Shown here: one piece after another, positions 27,292 through 36,571 of the stretch | Position numbering within the stretch: position 1 is the stretch's first letter | Layout: each line of letters starts with the position of its first letter | NCBI RefSeq assembly: GCF_001293565.1 | Contig: NZ_JXMU01000016.1 | Span: forward strand, 1 to 64,000 | From: Ahrensia marina | GTDB taxonomy: Bacteria; Pseudomonadota; Alphaproteobacteria; Rhizobiales; Rhizobiaceae | Reading direction: 5' to 3' | DNA: 64,000 bases | The notes under the pieces: generated by a model | The model's input: only the letters and a program-made list of their open reading frames with translations | Told to the model about the DNA's origin: nothing | The model's database searches: none | Made by a program: the position numbers and the translations under genes

Positions 27292-28308
27292 ATGCGATTG
27301 AACCAGAAAGCCGTTATTGCAGGCATTACCCTTTTTGCATCTGCGAGCACAGTTCACGCAGATACTTGGCGCTATGCACACGAAGAAGCCGCTACTGAAG
27401 TGCAAGGCGTGTTTGCTCAAAAATTCAAAGAAGAAATCGAAGCGAATTCCGATCATACATTACAGTTGTTCCCATTTGGCACACTTGGCGAAAGTGCGGA
27501 CATCATGGAACAGGCGCAGGCCGGAATTTTGCAATTCGTCAATCAGTCACCAGGCTTTACAGGTGCATTGATTCCCGAAGCGCAGGTATTTTTCGTCCCT
27601 TACCTCTTGCCGCAGGATGAAGAAACGCTTCAGGAATTCTTCCGCAATTCCAAAGCCATCAATGAACTTTTCCCGCCTCTATATGCCGAGCAGGGCTTGG
27701 AACTGCTCACAATGTATCCGGAAGGCGAGGTCTGCATGACCACGAAGGAACCGGTACGTTCTCCTGCAGATCTGGAAGGCGTGAAGTTTCGCGTTATGAC
27801 CAACCCTCTATTGGTTGAAAGCTACAGCGCCTTTGGCGCCACGCCGACACCACTGCCTTGGGGCGAGGTCTATGGCGCAATGCAAACGGGCATTATTCAA
27901 GGTCAGGAAAACCCGCGTTTCTTCCTTGATTCAACAAAAATGTATGAAGTCACAGACGTGATTACATGCATCGGCCATAACAACTTCACCACTGCCGCCA
28001 TGGCAAACAAGGAGTTTTATGACGGTCTGAGCGATGAAGATAAGACAGTTATTCAAAACGCCGCAGAGGCCGCTTTTGAATACATTCTGGATTATCAGCA
28101 GGAATTGGGCGAAAAAAGCTTCGACAATATCCTAGCCGCAAAGCCCGAGATGGAAATCAACATTCTGTCAGAGGAAGAGCGCAAGCCATTTATGGCAACG
28201 TCCGAACCGGTTGAAGCCGCTTATATCGAAATGACAGGCGACAAAGGCAAGGAAATTCTCGAACAGATGAAGGCTGATTTGGAAGCTGCTGAGGCAGCGG
28301 CAAAATAA
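27292..28308 (+). CDS. uehA: Ectoine/hydroxyectoine TRAP binding protein UehA
   Basis: A periplasmic DctP-fold receptor of 338 residues. The Sec signal peptide MRLNQKAVIAGITLFASAS ends at VHA, and the mature protein begins DTWRYAHEEAATEVQG, where the Glu of the ectoine-binding TeaA/UehA family falls. The carboxylate-clamping Arg is in GVKFRVMTNPLL and the Asn in GQENPRFF. GTGAGGAATT precedes the start. It captures ectoine and hydroxyectoine for UehB/UehC. It is the first gene of the catabolic operon and is followed by a 12-bp hairpin. Confidence 0.91.
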   Translation: MRLNQKAVIAGITLFASASTVHADTWRYAHEEAATEVQGVFAQKFKEEIEANSDHTLQLFPFGTLGESADIMEQAQAGILQFVNQSPGFTGALIPEAQVFFVPYLLPQDEETLQEFFRNSKAINELFPPLYAEQGLELLTMYPEGEVCMTTKEPVRSPADLEGVKFRVMTNPLLVESYSAFGATPTPLPWGEVYGAMQTGIIQGQENPRFFLDSTKMYEVTDVITCIGHNNFTTAAMANKEFYDGLSDEDKTVIQNAAEAAFEYILDYQQELGEKSFDNILAAKPEMEINILSEEERKPFMATSEPVEAAYIEMTGDKGKEILEQMKADLEAAEAAAK

Positions 28309-28336
28309 CCAGCACGCCGGACTGTTAAAAAGCCAA

Positions 28337-28368
28337 GACACAGGCCGTTTTCAAATACGGCCTGTGTC
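28337..28368 (+). terminator. Hairpin between uehA and uehB
   Basis: A 12-bp perfect stem GACACAGGCCGT / ACGGCCTGTGTC with an 8-base loop, followed by CTTCACATC. The T-run is poor, so partial termination or mRNA protection favouring UehA is likely. Confidence 0.7.
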
Positions 28369-28398
28369 CTTCACATCTAAAGAGTCATAGCACTGGAA

Positions 28399-29034
28399 TT
28401 GCCCGTGAAGCAGGAACCACAAGCACCGAATCAAGATCAAATCGGTATCAGCAGTGTGGATGTCGAGCCCGATGTTCTGGCCGACACGACCTCAGCACTG
28501 CCCGGTATTTTGGGCGTTATAGATATTGGTATAGCCCGTCTGGAAGCCATAATGTTGGCAACAGGTGTTTTGTTGATGGCTGCCAATACAGTCGCCAATG
28601 TTATTGGACGTGTATTTTTTGAAAGCCTGTACTTCTCGGAAGAATTAAACCGTATTCTGATTATTCTGATTACCTTTGCCGGTATAAGCTATGCCGCACG
28701 TCACGGCCGCCACATTCGAATGTCGGCGATATATGACACGCTGCCACCCAAACCGCGCAAAGCACTGACAATTTTTATCTCGGTCATTACCGCTATTTTT
28801 ATGCTGGGCCTTGCCTGGTACTCATTACAATTCTTACTCACAACATTCGGACGCGGAAGGCTTCTTTCGGCGCTTCAGATTCCCGTATGGATTACCCTTT
28901 GCTGGGTGCCATTGGGCTTTTTGCTGACAGGGCTGCAATACATTCTAACGGCCATTAAAAACATCATTGAGGATGACATTTATCTTTCGACCAATGTGCT
29001 CGAAGGATACGACGACGACGAGCGGGAGGTTTAA
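28399..29034 (+). CDS. uehB: Ectoine TRAP transporter small permease UehB
   Basis: The DctQ-type small membrane subunit, up to 211 residues with four hydrophobic segments after a hydrophilic leader of about 40 residues. The conserved [16 protein letters not shown] loop is present. There is no ATG: TTG at 28399 and GTG at 28405 are possible, and GGAA at 28394 is better spaced for the GTG. It works with UehC to move ectoine with sodium. Confidence 0.88.
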   Translation: MPVKQEPQAPNQDQIGISSVDVEPDVLADTTSALPGILGVIDIGIARLEAIMLATGVLLMAANTVANVIGRVFFESLYFSEELNRILIILITFAGISYAARHGRHIRMSAIYDTLPPKPRKALTIFISVITAIFMLGLAWYSLQFLLTTFGRGRLLSALQIPVWITLCWVPLGFLLTGLQYILTAIKNIIEDDIYLSTNVLEGYDDDEREV

Positions 29035-29037
29035 ACC

Positions 29038-30321
29038 ATGGCACTAACAGTATTTGCCGTCATGATTGTGCTGCTTCTGCTGGGTTTTCCGATGATGATC
29101 CCGCTTCTTGCCGGCACATTAACAGGCTTCCTGATGATCTTTGGCGACTTCAGCCAGATTGAAACTGCCGTCCAGCAGATAATCGCCGGTATTCGTCCGG
29201 CTTCGCTAATTGCGGTACCCATGTTCATTTTCGCCGCTGACATTATGACGCGCGGACAATCAGCTGGCCGTCTGATCGATATGGTGATGAGCTTCGTCGG
29301 CCATCTAAAAGGCGGTCTTGCCGTCTCCACGGCCACAGCATGTACAATGTTTGGCGCGGTTTCAGGCTCCACACAGGCAACCGTTGTTGCCATCGGCTCT
29401 CCCTTACGTCCGCGCATGTTGAAAGCCGGTTATAATGACAGCTTTATTCTGGCTCTGATCGTTAATTCGAGTGATATTGCCTTTCTAATTCCGCCATCGA
29501 TTGGCATGATTATTTATGGTGTCGTTTCCAACACCTCTATTGCCGAATTGTTTATTGCCGGTATCGGTCCGGGACTTTTGATCCTGCTGTTGTTTTCGAT
29601 TTTCTCGGTGATCTACGCGATCCGCAACGATGTGCCGACCGAACCCAAAGCTGCATGGGCCGCCCGTATTAAAGCCGTGCAAAAAGCGCTTTGGCCAATG
29701 GGCTTTCCCGCCATCATCATCGGCGGTATTTATGGCGGCATCTTCTCGCCAACAGAGGCCGCCGCAGCCTGTGTGCTCTATGCACTCTTGTTGGAAGTCG
29801 TGATTTTCCGTTCATTGGATTTGAACGGCGTTTATGAAACAGCGAAGTCGACCGGCTTGATTACCGCAGTTGTGTTTATTCTGGTTGGTGCCGGTGCGGC
29901 CTTCTCTTGGATCATCTCATTTGCTCAGATTCCGCAAGCTGTTCTGGGTGCTGTAGGAATTGACGAGATGGGCAGCATAGGCGTTTTGTTTGTGATCTCT
30001 GTCGCATTCTTCATTGGCTGCATGTTTGTCGACCCGATCGTTGTAATTTTGGTCCTTGTGCCGATCTTTGCGCCGGTTGTTGAAGCCGTTGGCCTTGATC
30101 CTGTTCATGTCGGCATCATCATCACGCTGCAGGTTGCGATCGGGTCTGCGACGCCGCCGTTTGGCTGCGATATTTTCACCGCCATTGCTGTATTCAAGCG
30201 GCCTTATATCGAAGTCATTCGCGGCACGCCTCCATTCATCATCATTCTACTTTCAGTATCGGTAGCGTTAATCTTCTTCCCGCAGATCGCATTGTTTCTG
30301 CGTGACCTAGCCTTCAATTGA
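29038..30321 (+). CDS. uehC: Ectoine TRAP transporter large permease UehC
   Basis: The DctM-type large membrane subunit, 427 residues and about 12 segments. DctM features are ALIVNSSDIAFLIPPSIGMIIYG and ATPPFGCDIF near the end. It starts 3 bases after the uehB stop with GGGAGG upstream. It catalyses the transport step of the ectoine TRAP system. Confidence 0.92.
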   Translation: MALTVFAVMIVLLLLGFPMMIPLLAGTLTGFLMIFGDFSQIETAVQQIIAGIRPASLIAVPMFIFAADIMTRGQSAGRLIDMVMSFVGHLKGGLAVSTATACTMFGAVSGSTQATVVAIGSPLRPRMLKAGYNDSFILALIVNSSDIAFLIPPSIGMIIYGVVSNTSIAELFIAGIGPGLLILLLFSIFSVIYAIRNDVPTEPKAAWAARIKAVQKALWPMGFPAIIIGGIYGGIFSPTEAAAACVLYALLLEVVIFRSLDLNGVYETAKSTGLITAVVFILVGAGAAFSWIISFAQIPQAVLGAVGIDEMGSIGVLFVISVAFFIGCMFVDPIVVILVLVPIFAPVVEAVGLDPVHVGIIITLQVAIGSATPPFGCDIFTAIAVFKRPYIEVIRGTPPFIIILLSVSVALIFFPQIALFLRDLAFN

Positions 30322-30328
30322 GGTTTCC

Positions 30329-30766
30329 ATGTTTTCGAAAATTCTGCTCCCCTTCGATGGATCCGTTCAATCCGAAGCCGCGCTTAACAAAGCCATTGAA
30401 CTGGCCAAACTGTGCGGTGCAAAGCTGATGATTTTGACGGTCTACAGGCATCATTCGATGCTTGAGGCATCACTGTCGATGGTGCGCGGCGCAGAGCACG
30501 ACACCCCGGACAAAGCGCTTGAGGCCAGTGCAAAGGAAATTGCAAATTATGGCCGTAAGGTTGCCGTTGATGCCGGACTGGAAAAGACGCGGGCATTTGT
30601 GCGCTCAGGCCAGCCTTCGCGCGCAATTGTCGCCTTTGCAGACAAGCATGAAGCTGATTTGATCGTGCTCGGCTCTCGCGGCAATGGCGCCATTGACGGC
30701 TATCTTCTTGGTAGTGTTTCACACAAGGTAACAGGATTAGCTAAACAGCCAGTGCTCGTGATTTGA
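30329..30766 (+). CDS. Universal stress protein, TeaD-like
   Basis: A 145-residue UspA-fold protein. The ATP-binding motif G-x2-G-x9-G-S is seen as GSRGNGAIDGYLLGSVS near the C-terminus. In Halomonas the similar TeaD is encoded next to the ectoine TRAP system TeaABC and dampens its activity in an ATP-dependent way. The same position here, 7 bases after uehC, suggests the same role. Confidence 0.87.
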   Translation: MFSKILLPFDGSVQSEAALNKAIELAKLCGAKLMILTVYRHHSMLEASLSMVRGAEHDTPDKALEASAKEIANYGRKVAVDAGLEKTRAFVRSGQPSRAIVAFADKHEADLIVLGSRGNGAIDGYLLGSVSHKVTGLAKQPVLVI

Positions 30767-30785
30767 CGAAAGAAGAGGTTAAACT

Positions 30786-31565
30786 ATGTCACAGATAGAA
30801 ATTCTGTCGCCTCAATGCTTTTCATCAAATTCAGATATACCGCGATTGGGTATAATTGTCCTTGCCACTGATCTGACAGTTGAGCGTGATGCCCGGCAAT
30901 TAATTGCACCGGATGAAGCGGTGGTGCATGTCTCGCGTATTCCGTTTGAAAACCCGACAACGCCTGCCAGCTTGCAGGCAATGGGTCCAAACCTGACCGC
31001 CGCAGCTGATTTGCTTGTGCCGGGTGTGGACTTGGCGGCAATTGCATTTGCCTGCACATCCGCCTCGGTGACGATCCGCAATGAAGTCGTCAGTCAGGCC
31101 ATTGCAAAAGCACGCCCGCACATCCCTGTTGTCACACCGTCATCGGCAACCTTGGCTGCGTTTCAGGCACTTGGCGTGCGCCGCATTGCCTTGCTGACCC
31201 CCTACCTTGTCGAAACAACCGCACCCATGGTCGGCTATTTCGAGGAGCAAGACATACAGATCGAAAAAGCGGCCTGCTTTAATATGGCGGACGACCGCGA
31301 GATGGCGCGCATTGATGATGAAACAATGATTGAAGCGGCCGTTTCAATTGACAGTCCGCAGGTAGATGCTGTGTTTCTGTCCTGTACCGCTTTGCCGGCA
31401 CTTAATGTCATCAATGCCATTGAGGCCCGTATCGGCAAACCTGTAGTCAGTTCCAATCAGGCGACACTATGGGCACTGAGGGGGCTAGTCGGTTTGCCGC
31501 CTCCAGAACCGAGAATTGGCAGACTTTTTGACAAGTCCTGGCCAAAGAAAGTCAACGCGCCATGA
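30786..31565 (+). CDS. eutA: Ectoine utilization protein EutA (Asp/Glu racemase superfamily)
   Basis: A 259-residue member of the maleate isomerase/Asp-Glu racemase fold. Two symmetric catalytic cysteines are visible in AFACTSAS and FLSCTALP. EutA occurs with EutBC in hydroxyectoine-using bacteria and is proposed to act on stereochemistry or conversion of hydroxyectoine-derived intermediates. Its stop overlaps the eutB start. Confidence 0.88.
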   Translation: MSQIEILSPQCFSSNSDIPRLGIIVLATDLTVERDARQLIAPDEAVVHVSRIPFENPTTPASLQAMGPNLTAAADLLVPGVDLAAIAFACTSASVTIRNEVVSQAIAKARPHIPVVTPSSATLAAFQALGVRRIALLTPYLVETTAPMVGYFEEQDIQIEKAACFNMADDREMARIDDETMIEAAVSIDSPQVDAVFLSCTALPALNVINAIEARIGKPVVSSNQATLWALRGLVGLPPPEPRIGRLFDKSWPKKVNAP

Positions 31566-32542
31566 CCAATCCATTTGTAACACTGGCCGATATTGAAGAA
31601 GCTCACGCGCGTATATACAAACGCATCCGACGAACATTTACCAACACATCCCAATCTCTATCAAAGAAAATTGGGCACCCTGTTTACCTCAAATTAGAAC
31701 ATCAACAAATCACCGGTAGCTTCAAGCTGCGCGGCGCGACGAATGCTGTTTTGTCACTAAGCGAAGAAGAGCGCGCACGTGGCATTATCGCCGTTTCAAC
31801 CGGCAATCACGGGCGCGGATTGGCTTATGCGGCAAAATCAGCCGGCTCAAGAGCGACCATCTGCATGTCTGAACTTGTGCCGCAAGCCAAACTCGATGGC
31901 ATTGCCGCTCTGGGCGCGGATATTCGCATTATTGGCCGCTCCCAAGATGAAGCACAAAATGAAGTTGATCGGCTGGTTGCCGAAAAAGGTATGACGATGA
32001 TTCCGCCTTTTGATCATCCTGCCGTGATCGCAGGACAAGGCACGCTTGGCCTCGAAATACTTGACGATGCTCCCGATGTCGAATGCGTACTTGTGCAATT
32101 ATCAGGCGGCGGCCTTATTTCCGGTGTCGCCGCAGCCATAAAAGCAAAACGGCCTCGAACACGCATTATCGGCATTTCAATGGAGCGTGGTGCCGCCATG
32201 CACGCATCACTCAAAGCCGGACACCCTGTCGAGGTTGAGGAGCTGCCAACGCTGGCAGATTCTCTTGGCGGCGGCATTGGCCTCAATAATCGCCTGACCT
32301 TCGCAATGACACGCGCATTGGTTGATGATGTCATCACATTAAGCGAGGCGGAAATCGCCGATGGTATTCGTCACTGCTACAGTCAGGAAGCGCAAATTGT
32401 GGAAGGGTCGGGCGCTGTCGGAGTCGCCGCAATCCTCGCTGGAAAAATCAACGCCGCCGGACCAGTGGTCACAATTCTCAGCGGCGGCAATATCGATCTG
32501 GCCCATCATCAACGCATCGTTTGTGGAGGAGACAATGAGTAA
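31562..32542 (+). CDS. eutB: EutB, threonine dehydratase-like PLP enzyme
   Basis: A 326-residue fold-type II PLP enzyme. The PLP lysine is in ITGSFKLRGATNA; STGNHGRGLAYAAK and the phosphate-binding loop SGGGLISG are intact. It resembles serine/threonine dehydratases but lies in the eut operon, where EutB is assigned to removing the hydroxyl-bearing part of hydroxyectoine-derived diaminobutyrate. The substrate is inferred from context. It overlaps eutC by 8 bases. Confidence 0.9.
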   Translation: MTNPFVTLADIEEAHARIYKRIRRTFTNTSQSLSKKIGHPVYLKLEHQQITGSFKLRGATNAVLSLSEEERARGIIAVSTGNHGRGLAYAAKSAGSRATICMSELVPQAKLDGIAALGADIRIIGRSQDEAQNEVDRLVAEKGMTMIPPFDHPAVIAGQGTLGLEILDDAPDVECVLVQLSGGGLISGVAAAIKAKRPRTRIIGISMERGAAMHASLKAGHPVEVEELPTLADSLGGGIGLNNRLTFAMTRALVDDVITLSEAEIADGIRHCYSQEAQIVEGSGAVGVAAILAGKINAAGPVVTILSGGNIDLAHHQRIVCGGDNE

Positions 32543-33515
32543 TATCGCTATACTTCACGAAGAAGAGTTACGCGCCGCTGTCGATATTAATTTAGAGACA
32601 GTCGACTGTATCGAAACCGCCTTTCGCACGCTCGGCACCGGCAGCGTGGTCATGCCGCCAGTGCTATCCATGCACCTGCCGGACGTAAATGGCGAAGTGG
32701 ATATTAAAACGGCCTATATACCCGGCTTTTCCGGCTTTGCCGTTAAAGTGTCGCCGGGCTTTTTTGATAATCCCAAACGCGGACTTCCATCAACCTCTGG
32801 CTTGATGATTGTCTTTTCAGCAGTAACAGGACAGGTGCAGGCTGTTCTTCTGGACAATGGCTATCTGACAGATATTCGCACTGCCGCCGCTGGCGCAGTT
32901 GCTGCCCGTTCCCTTTCAAGAGAAAACAGCGCTCATGTCGCTATTTTAGGCACCGGCGTACAGGCGTTGTTGCAATTGCGCGCATTGTGTCTTGTTCGCC
33001 CCATTCAAACAGCAACAATTTGCGGACGCTCCCAAGAAAAAGCAGAAAAGCTTGCCCAAACCGCTTCAAACTTGCTCGGGATAAAAGCCACCGCATCATC
33101 TAACTTTGAAGCATCTGTATCCAATGCGGATATAATCGTGACAACGACCCCGGCGACAGAGCCGATTATCAAAGCCGAGTGGCTTCGGCCTGGTCAGCAC
33201 ATTACAGCGATGGGATCAGATCAATCGAATAAAAACGAACTTGAAGCCGCTTGTTTGAGCCGCGCGGATATCTATGTGCCTGACCGCCTTTCCCAATGCC
33301 GTAAAATGGGTGAACTGCGCGCCGCAATTGAAGCAGGCGCGGTAAACGACGATCGGGAAATTGCAGAGCTCGGCGACCTGCTCGTTCGCGATACGCCCGC
33401 GCGCGCCAACTCAAACCAAATCACAATTGCAGACCTGACAGGTATGGGCATTCAGGACACTGCGATAGCAACACTAGCCCTTACAGCATTAAGAAAGGAA
33501 TCGGTTGTCACATGA
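32535..33515 (+). CDS. eutC: EutC, ornithine cyclodeaminase-like protein
   Basis: A 326-residue protein of the ornithine cyclodeaminase/mu-crystallin family with an NAD-binding segment HVAILGTGVQALLQLRAL. The ATG at 32535 is used (GGAGGA just upstream); a longer reading from 32361 lies inside eutB and is not credible. With EutA and EutB it is thought to convert hydroxyectoine-derived intermediates into the ectoine route. It is coupled to eutD by ATGA. Confidence 0.9.
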   Translation: MSNIAILHEEELRAAVDINLETVDCIETAFRTLGTGSVVMPPVLSMHLPDVNGEVDIKTAYIPGFSGFAVKVSPGFFDNPKRGLPSTSGLMIVFSAVTGQVQAVLLDNGYLTDIRTAAAGAVAARSLSRENSAHVAILGTGVQALLQLRALCLVRPIQTATICGRSQEKAEKLAQTASNLLGIKATASSNFEASVSNADIIVTTTPATEPIIKAEWLRPGQHITAMGSDQSNKNELEAACLSRADIYVPDRLSQCRKMGELRAAIEAGAVNDDREIAELGDLLVRDTPARANSNQITIADLTGMGIQDTAIATLALTALRKESVVT

Positions 33516-34696
33516 CTACTTATGAAAAGAATTTTACGACTGCCGAATATCAACGGCGTATCGTCAAAACCCGTCGCGCAATGGATGCTGCAGGCCTTGA
33601 TGCGATCGTCATTTGCGATCCGTCAAACATGTCATGGCTGACCGGCTATGATGGCTGGTCATTTTATGTGTATCAGGGTGTTGTCCTGACAATGGAAGGC
33701 GAGCCTGTCTGGTGGGGCCGTGCGATGGATGCTCTGGGGGCGAGACGGACAGTCTTCATGGAGAATGACGACAATATTCGCGGCTACGACGACACATTTG
33801 TCCAAAATACTGAAAAGCATCCCATGGAAGAACTGGCACGTCTGCTGTGCGAGTTTGGACTGGAGAAAGCCAAGATCGGCGTTGAGATGGATAATTATTA
33901 TTATTCAGCCACGGCGCATTTGAAATTACTGGAAGGTCTGCCCGACGCGAAAGTCACGGACTGCTCCGGACTGGTCAACTGGCAGCGCGCTGTAAAATCT
34001 GAGCGCGAAATTGAATATATGCAGCGGGCGGCCAGAATTGTCGAAGCTATGCACGAAACCATTCGCGAAATGGCCGAACCCGGCATGCGCAAGAATGATC
34101 TGATTGCTGAAATTTATGCCACCGGCATTCGCGGCGCGGATGGCTATTGGGGAGACTATCCGGCGATTGTCCCCATGGCCCCGTCAGGCTTGGACGCGAC
34201 AGCCCCGCACTTGACGTGGGACGACCGGCCAATGGAAGTCAATGAAGCCACATTTTTTGAGATTGCCGGTGCGCACCGCCGCTATCAATGCCCGCAATCA
34301 CGCACATTGTTTCTTGGCGAGGTTCCCGCAAAATACCGCAAAGCCGAAAAAGCTGTCCTCAATGCAATAGAAGCCGGACTGGCACAGGCAAAACCGGGCA
34401 ATCAGGCGCAGGATATCGCCAATGCGTTTAACGCCACCTTGAATAAAGCCGGTTTTGAAAAAGACAGCCGCTGCGGCTATGCAATCGGTATAAGTTATCC
34501 GCCGGATTGGGGCGAGCGGACAATCTCCTTCCGGCGCGGCGACACCACAATTTTGGAACCGGGAATGACATTCCATTTCATGCCCGCCCTATGGCTGGAT
34601 GATGGCGGTCTGGAAATCACTGAGCCGATTTTAATCACCGAAGACGGGCATGAATGTTTCTGCAACACACCGCGCGAAATATGGGTGAAGAAATGA
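33512..34696 (+). CDS. eutD: Ectoine hydrolase EutD/DoeA
   Basis: A 394-residue M24-peptidase-like (creatinase fold) enzyme. Family features include DAIVICDPSNMSWLTGYDG at the N-terminus and EPGMTFHFMPALWLDDGGLEI near the end. DoeA opens the ectoine ring to N-alpha-acetyl-L-2,4-diaminobutyrate. The gene overlaps eutC and eutE by 4 bases each, so opening and deacetylation are coupled. Confidence 0.93.
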   Translation: MTTYEKNFTTAEYQRRIVKTRRAMDAAGLDAIVICDPSNMSWLTGYDGWSFYVYQGVVLTMEGEPVWWGRAMDALGARRTVFMENDDNIRGYDDTFVQNTEKHPMEELARLLCEFGLEKAKIGVEMDNYYYSATAHLKLLEGLPDAKVTDCSGLVNWQRAVKSEREIEYMQRAARIVEAMHETIREMAEPGMRKNDLIAEIYATGIRGADGYWGDYPAIVPMAPSGLDATAPHLTWDDRPMEVNEATFFEIAGAHRRYQCPQSRTLFLGEVPAKYRKAEKAVLNAIEAGLAQAKPGNQAQDIANAFNATLNKAGFEKDSRCGYAIGISYPPDWGERTISFRRGDTTILEPGMTFHFMPALWLDDGGLEITEPILITEDGHECFCNTPREIWVKK

Positions 34697-35682
34697 CGAC
34701 TAATCCGATTAGCGCAACTGTGCCGTTTGATCAGGACGGCATTCATCACGGATTCCTGCGCTTGCCGTATAGCCGCAATGATAGTGCGTGGGGATCGGTT
34801 ATGATCCCCATCACGGTGATTGCAAATGGCAAAGGCCCGACCGCACTGTTAACCGGCGGAAACCACGGCGATGAATATGAAGGTCCGGTGGCCTTGCAGG
34901 AATTGGCCGCATCACTTCGACCCGAACAAATTACAGGTCGTGTCATCATTTTGCCGATGATGAACCAGCCCGCCTTTTCTGCCGGCTTGCGTTGCTCGCC
35001 GATTGACGGCGGTAATATGAACCGCAGTTTCCCCGGACGTCCCGATGGTACAGTGACGCAAAAAATTTGCCATTACATCGCCAGTGAACTGGTGCCTTTG
35101 GCTGATATTGTACTGGATTTTCATTCAGGCGGTAAAACGCTGGATTTCCTCCCTTTCGCAGCCGCGCATATTCTGGATGACAAAAGACAGGAAGATGATT
35201 GTATGGCCGCAATGCAGGCATTCAACGCCCCCTATTCTGTACGGATGCTGGAAATCGACAATGTCGGCATGTTCGACACGGAAGTGGAGACGCAAGGCAA
35301 GGTTTTCGTTACCACAGAACTTGGCGGGGCAGGCACATCAACGGCCCGCAGCGTGGCAATTGCGAAAAAAGGAATTCGTAATCTGCTGATCCATGCCAAG
35401 ATTATGGCAGGCAATCTCGACATTAGCGACACAATCCAACTGGATATGCCTGATGAAAGCTGTTTCGTATTTGCTGAAAAAGCGGGTCTTGTGGAATATC
35501 TGGTTGACCTTGGCGATACGGTGGAGAGCGGGCAGCCAATTGCGCGGGTGTGGGCAAGTGACCGCACCGGCACCCAGCCCGAAACACTCATAGCGAAAAG
35601 GGATGGCATTCTGACAGCGCGCCATGTTCCGGGCCTCATCAAAATCGGTGATTTTGTCGGCCTTGTTGCAGTTCCTTTATGA
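34693..35682 (+). CDS. eutE: N-alpha-acetyl-diaminobutyrate deacetylase EutE/DoeB
   Basis: A 329-residue zinc deacetylase of the AstE/AspA (M14-like) family. Zinc ligands His and Glu are in GGNHGDEYEGPVAL and a third His in VLDFHSGG. It removes the acetyl group from N-acetyl-diaminobutyrate, giving L-2,4-diaminobutyrate. I start at ATG 34693, which overlaps the eutD stop; an upstream ATG at 34654 lies inside eutD. The aminotransferase and aldehyde dehydrogenase steps that usually follow (DoeD, DoeC) are not in the window. Confidence 0.93.
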   Translation: MTTNPISATVPFDQDGIHHGFLRLPYSRNDSAWGSVMIPITVIANGKGPTALLTGGNHGDEYEGPVALQELAASLRPEQITGRVIILPMMNQPAFSAGLRCSPIDGGNMNRSFPGRPDGTVTQKICHYIASELVPLADIVLDFHSGGKTLDFLPFAAAHILDDKRQEDDCMAAMQAFNAPYSVRMLEIDNVGMFDTEVETQGKVFVTTELGGAGTSTARSVAIAKKGIRNLLIHAKIMAGNLDISDTIQLDMPDESCFVFAEKAGLVEYLVDLGDTVESGQPIARVWASDRTGTQPETLIAKRDGILTARHVPGLIKIGDFVGLVAVPL

Positions 35683-35689
35683 CTGCTTT

Positions 35690-35716
35690 GCGGAGCCGCT
35701 AACTTAGCGGCTCCGC
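35690..35716. terminator. Bidirectional terminator between eutE and the cupin gene
   Basis: An 11-bp perfect stem GCGGAGCCGCT / AGCGGCTCCGC with a 5-base loop, between two convergent genes. T-runs are short on both sides. Confidence 0.78.
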
Positions 35717-35722
35717 CTCCGG

Positions 35723-36034
35723 TTAGACACTGCCGGCCGTTTCAATCACCAAAGCCCGCACAGGACCATCGGGATGTGCGACATGCTCATCACCGTCTTC
35801 GGCATGGAAAATGTCACCCACTTTCAAGCGCAGTATTTCTTCTTTTCCCTCACGGCGCACATGCATATCGACTTCACCATCCAGAACGACGAAAACTTCC
35901 GGCCCGTCATTGATGTGCCACTTGTATGACTCGTCGGTCCAATGCAGCCGAACAGTTGCATCCTTGATATGCTCAATATCGAGTGCGTCCCATGCGCGCG
36001 CTCCGGTGAAGTCTCCAGCAACGATCTTTTTCAT
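35723..36034 (-). CDS. Small cupin-domain protein
   Basis: A single cupin domain of 103 residues. Metal-binding cupin motifs are recognisable as YKWHINDGPEVFVVLDGEVDM (first) and GDIFHAEDGDEHVAHP (second). The ATG at 36034 has AGAGGAAG upstream; a longer reading to 36304 overlaps the divergent regulator and is rejected. Small cupins of this kind often occur at ectoine loci, but the function is unknown. It is divergent from the AsnC gene, 99 bases apart, and probably under its control. Confidence 0.85.
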   Translation of the reverse strand: MKKIVAGDFTGARAWDALDIEHIKDATVRLHWTDESYKWHINDGPEVFVVLDGEVDMHVRREGKEEILRLKVGDIFHAEDGDEHVAHPDGPVRALVIETAGSV

Positions 36035-36133
36035 TTTTCTTCCTCTGCAAATATGCGCTAATATTGCCCCAACAGCGCGGCGCGGAAAACTTGCGATCCG
36101 ACGTAATGAAATTGCAAAACGCAGGAATTCACA

Positions 36134-36547
36134 TTGGATCGGACCGATAAGAGAATATTGGGCTTGCTTGGCAAGAATGCGCGGATGAGCTTTGCGGCGC
36201 TCGGGCGCGAAATCGGCTTGTCGCGTACAGCAGTTCAGGACCGCGTCAACAGACTTGAAACCACCGGTATTATCCGCAGCTACGATACAAATTTTTCCAT
36301 ACATGACGCAGGCATGATAAGCGCGCTTCTATTTATTAAAATTGCAGTGCGCCCTTGTGATCAGGCGCTGGAATGGCTCGCATCCTTGGAAGACGTTCAT
36401 GAAGTGCTTTCGCTTTCAGGGGAAATTGACGCTGTCGCCCGATGCGTCGTCGCTTCGACAAATGATTTAACCGCGCTGAATGACAAGATCGGAGCAAGCC
36501 AATTTATTGCAAGTTCCACATCAAGCTTGGTCTTGGCCAGACGTTAG
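36134..36547 (+). CDS. Lrp/AsnC-family regulator, DoeX-like
   Basis: A short Lrp/AsnC regulator of 137 residues: N-terminal HTH (DRTDKRILGLLGKNARMSF, then LSRTAVQDRVNRLE) and a C-terminal RAM ligand domain. It begins with TTG at 36134, with AGGA 7 bases before it. An AsnC-type gene closes the ectoine locus in Ruegeria and Halomonas (DoeX), so it probably controls eut genes or the divergent cupin in response to an amino acid such as diaminobutyrate. Confidence 0.85.
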   Translation: MDRTDKRILGLLGKNARMSFAALGREIGLSRTAVQDRVNRLETTGIIRSYDTNFSIHDAGMISALLFIKIAVRPCDQALEWLASLEDVHEVLSLSGEIDAVARCVVASTNDLTALNDKIGASQFIASSTSSLVLARR

Positions 36548-36571
36548 CGCTGGGCTGCCGAAGCTTTAAGC

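Noticed and set aside
36035-36304. N-terminal extension of the cupin protein
   Set aside because: It would cross the divergent AsnC start and the shared promoter; a good ribosome-binding site lies before ATG 36034.
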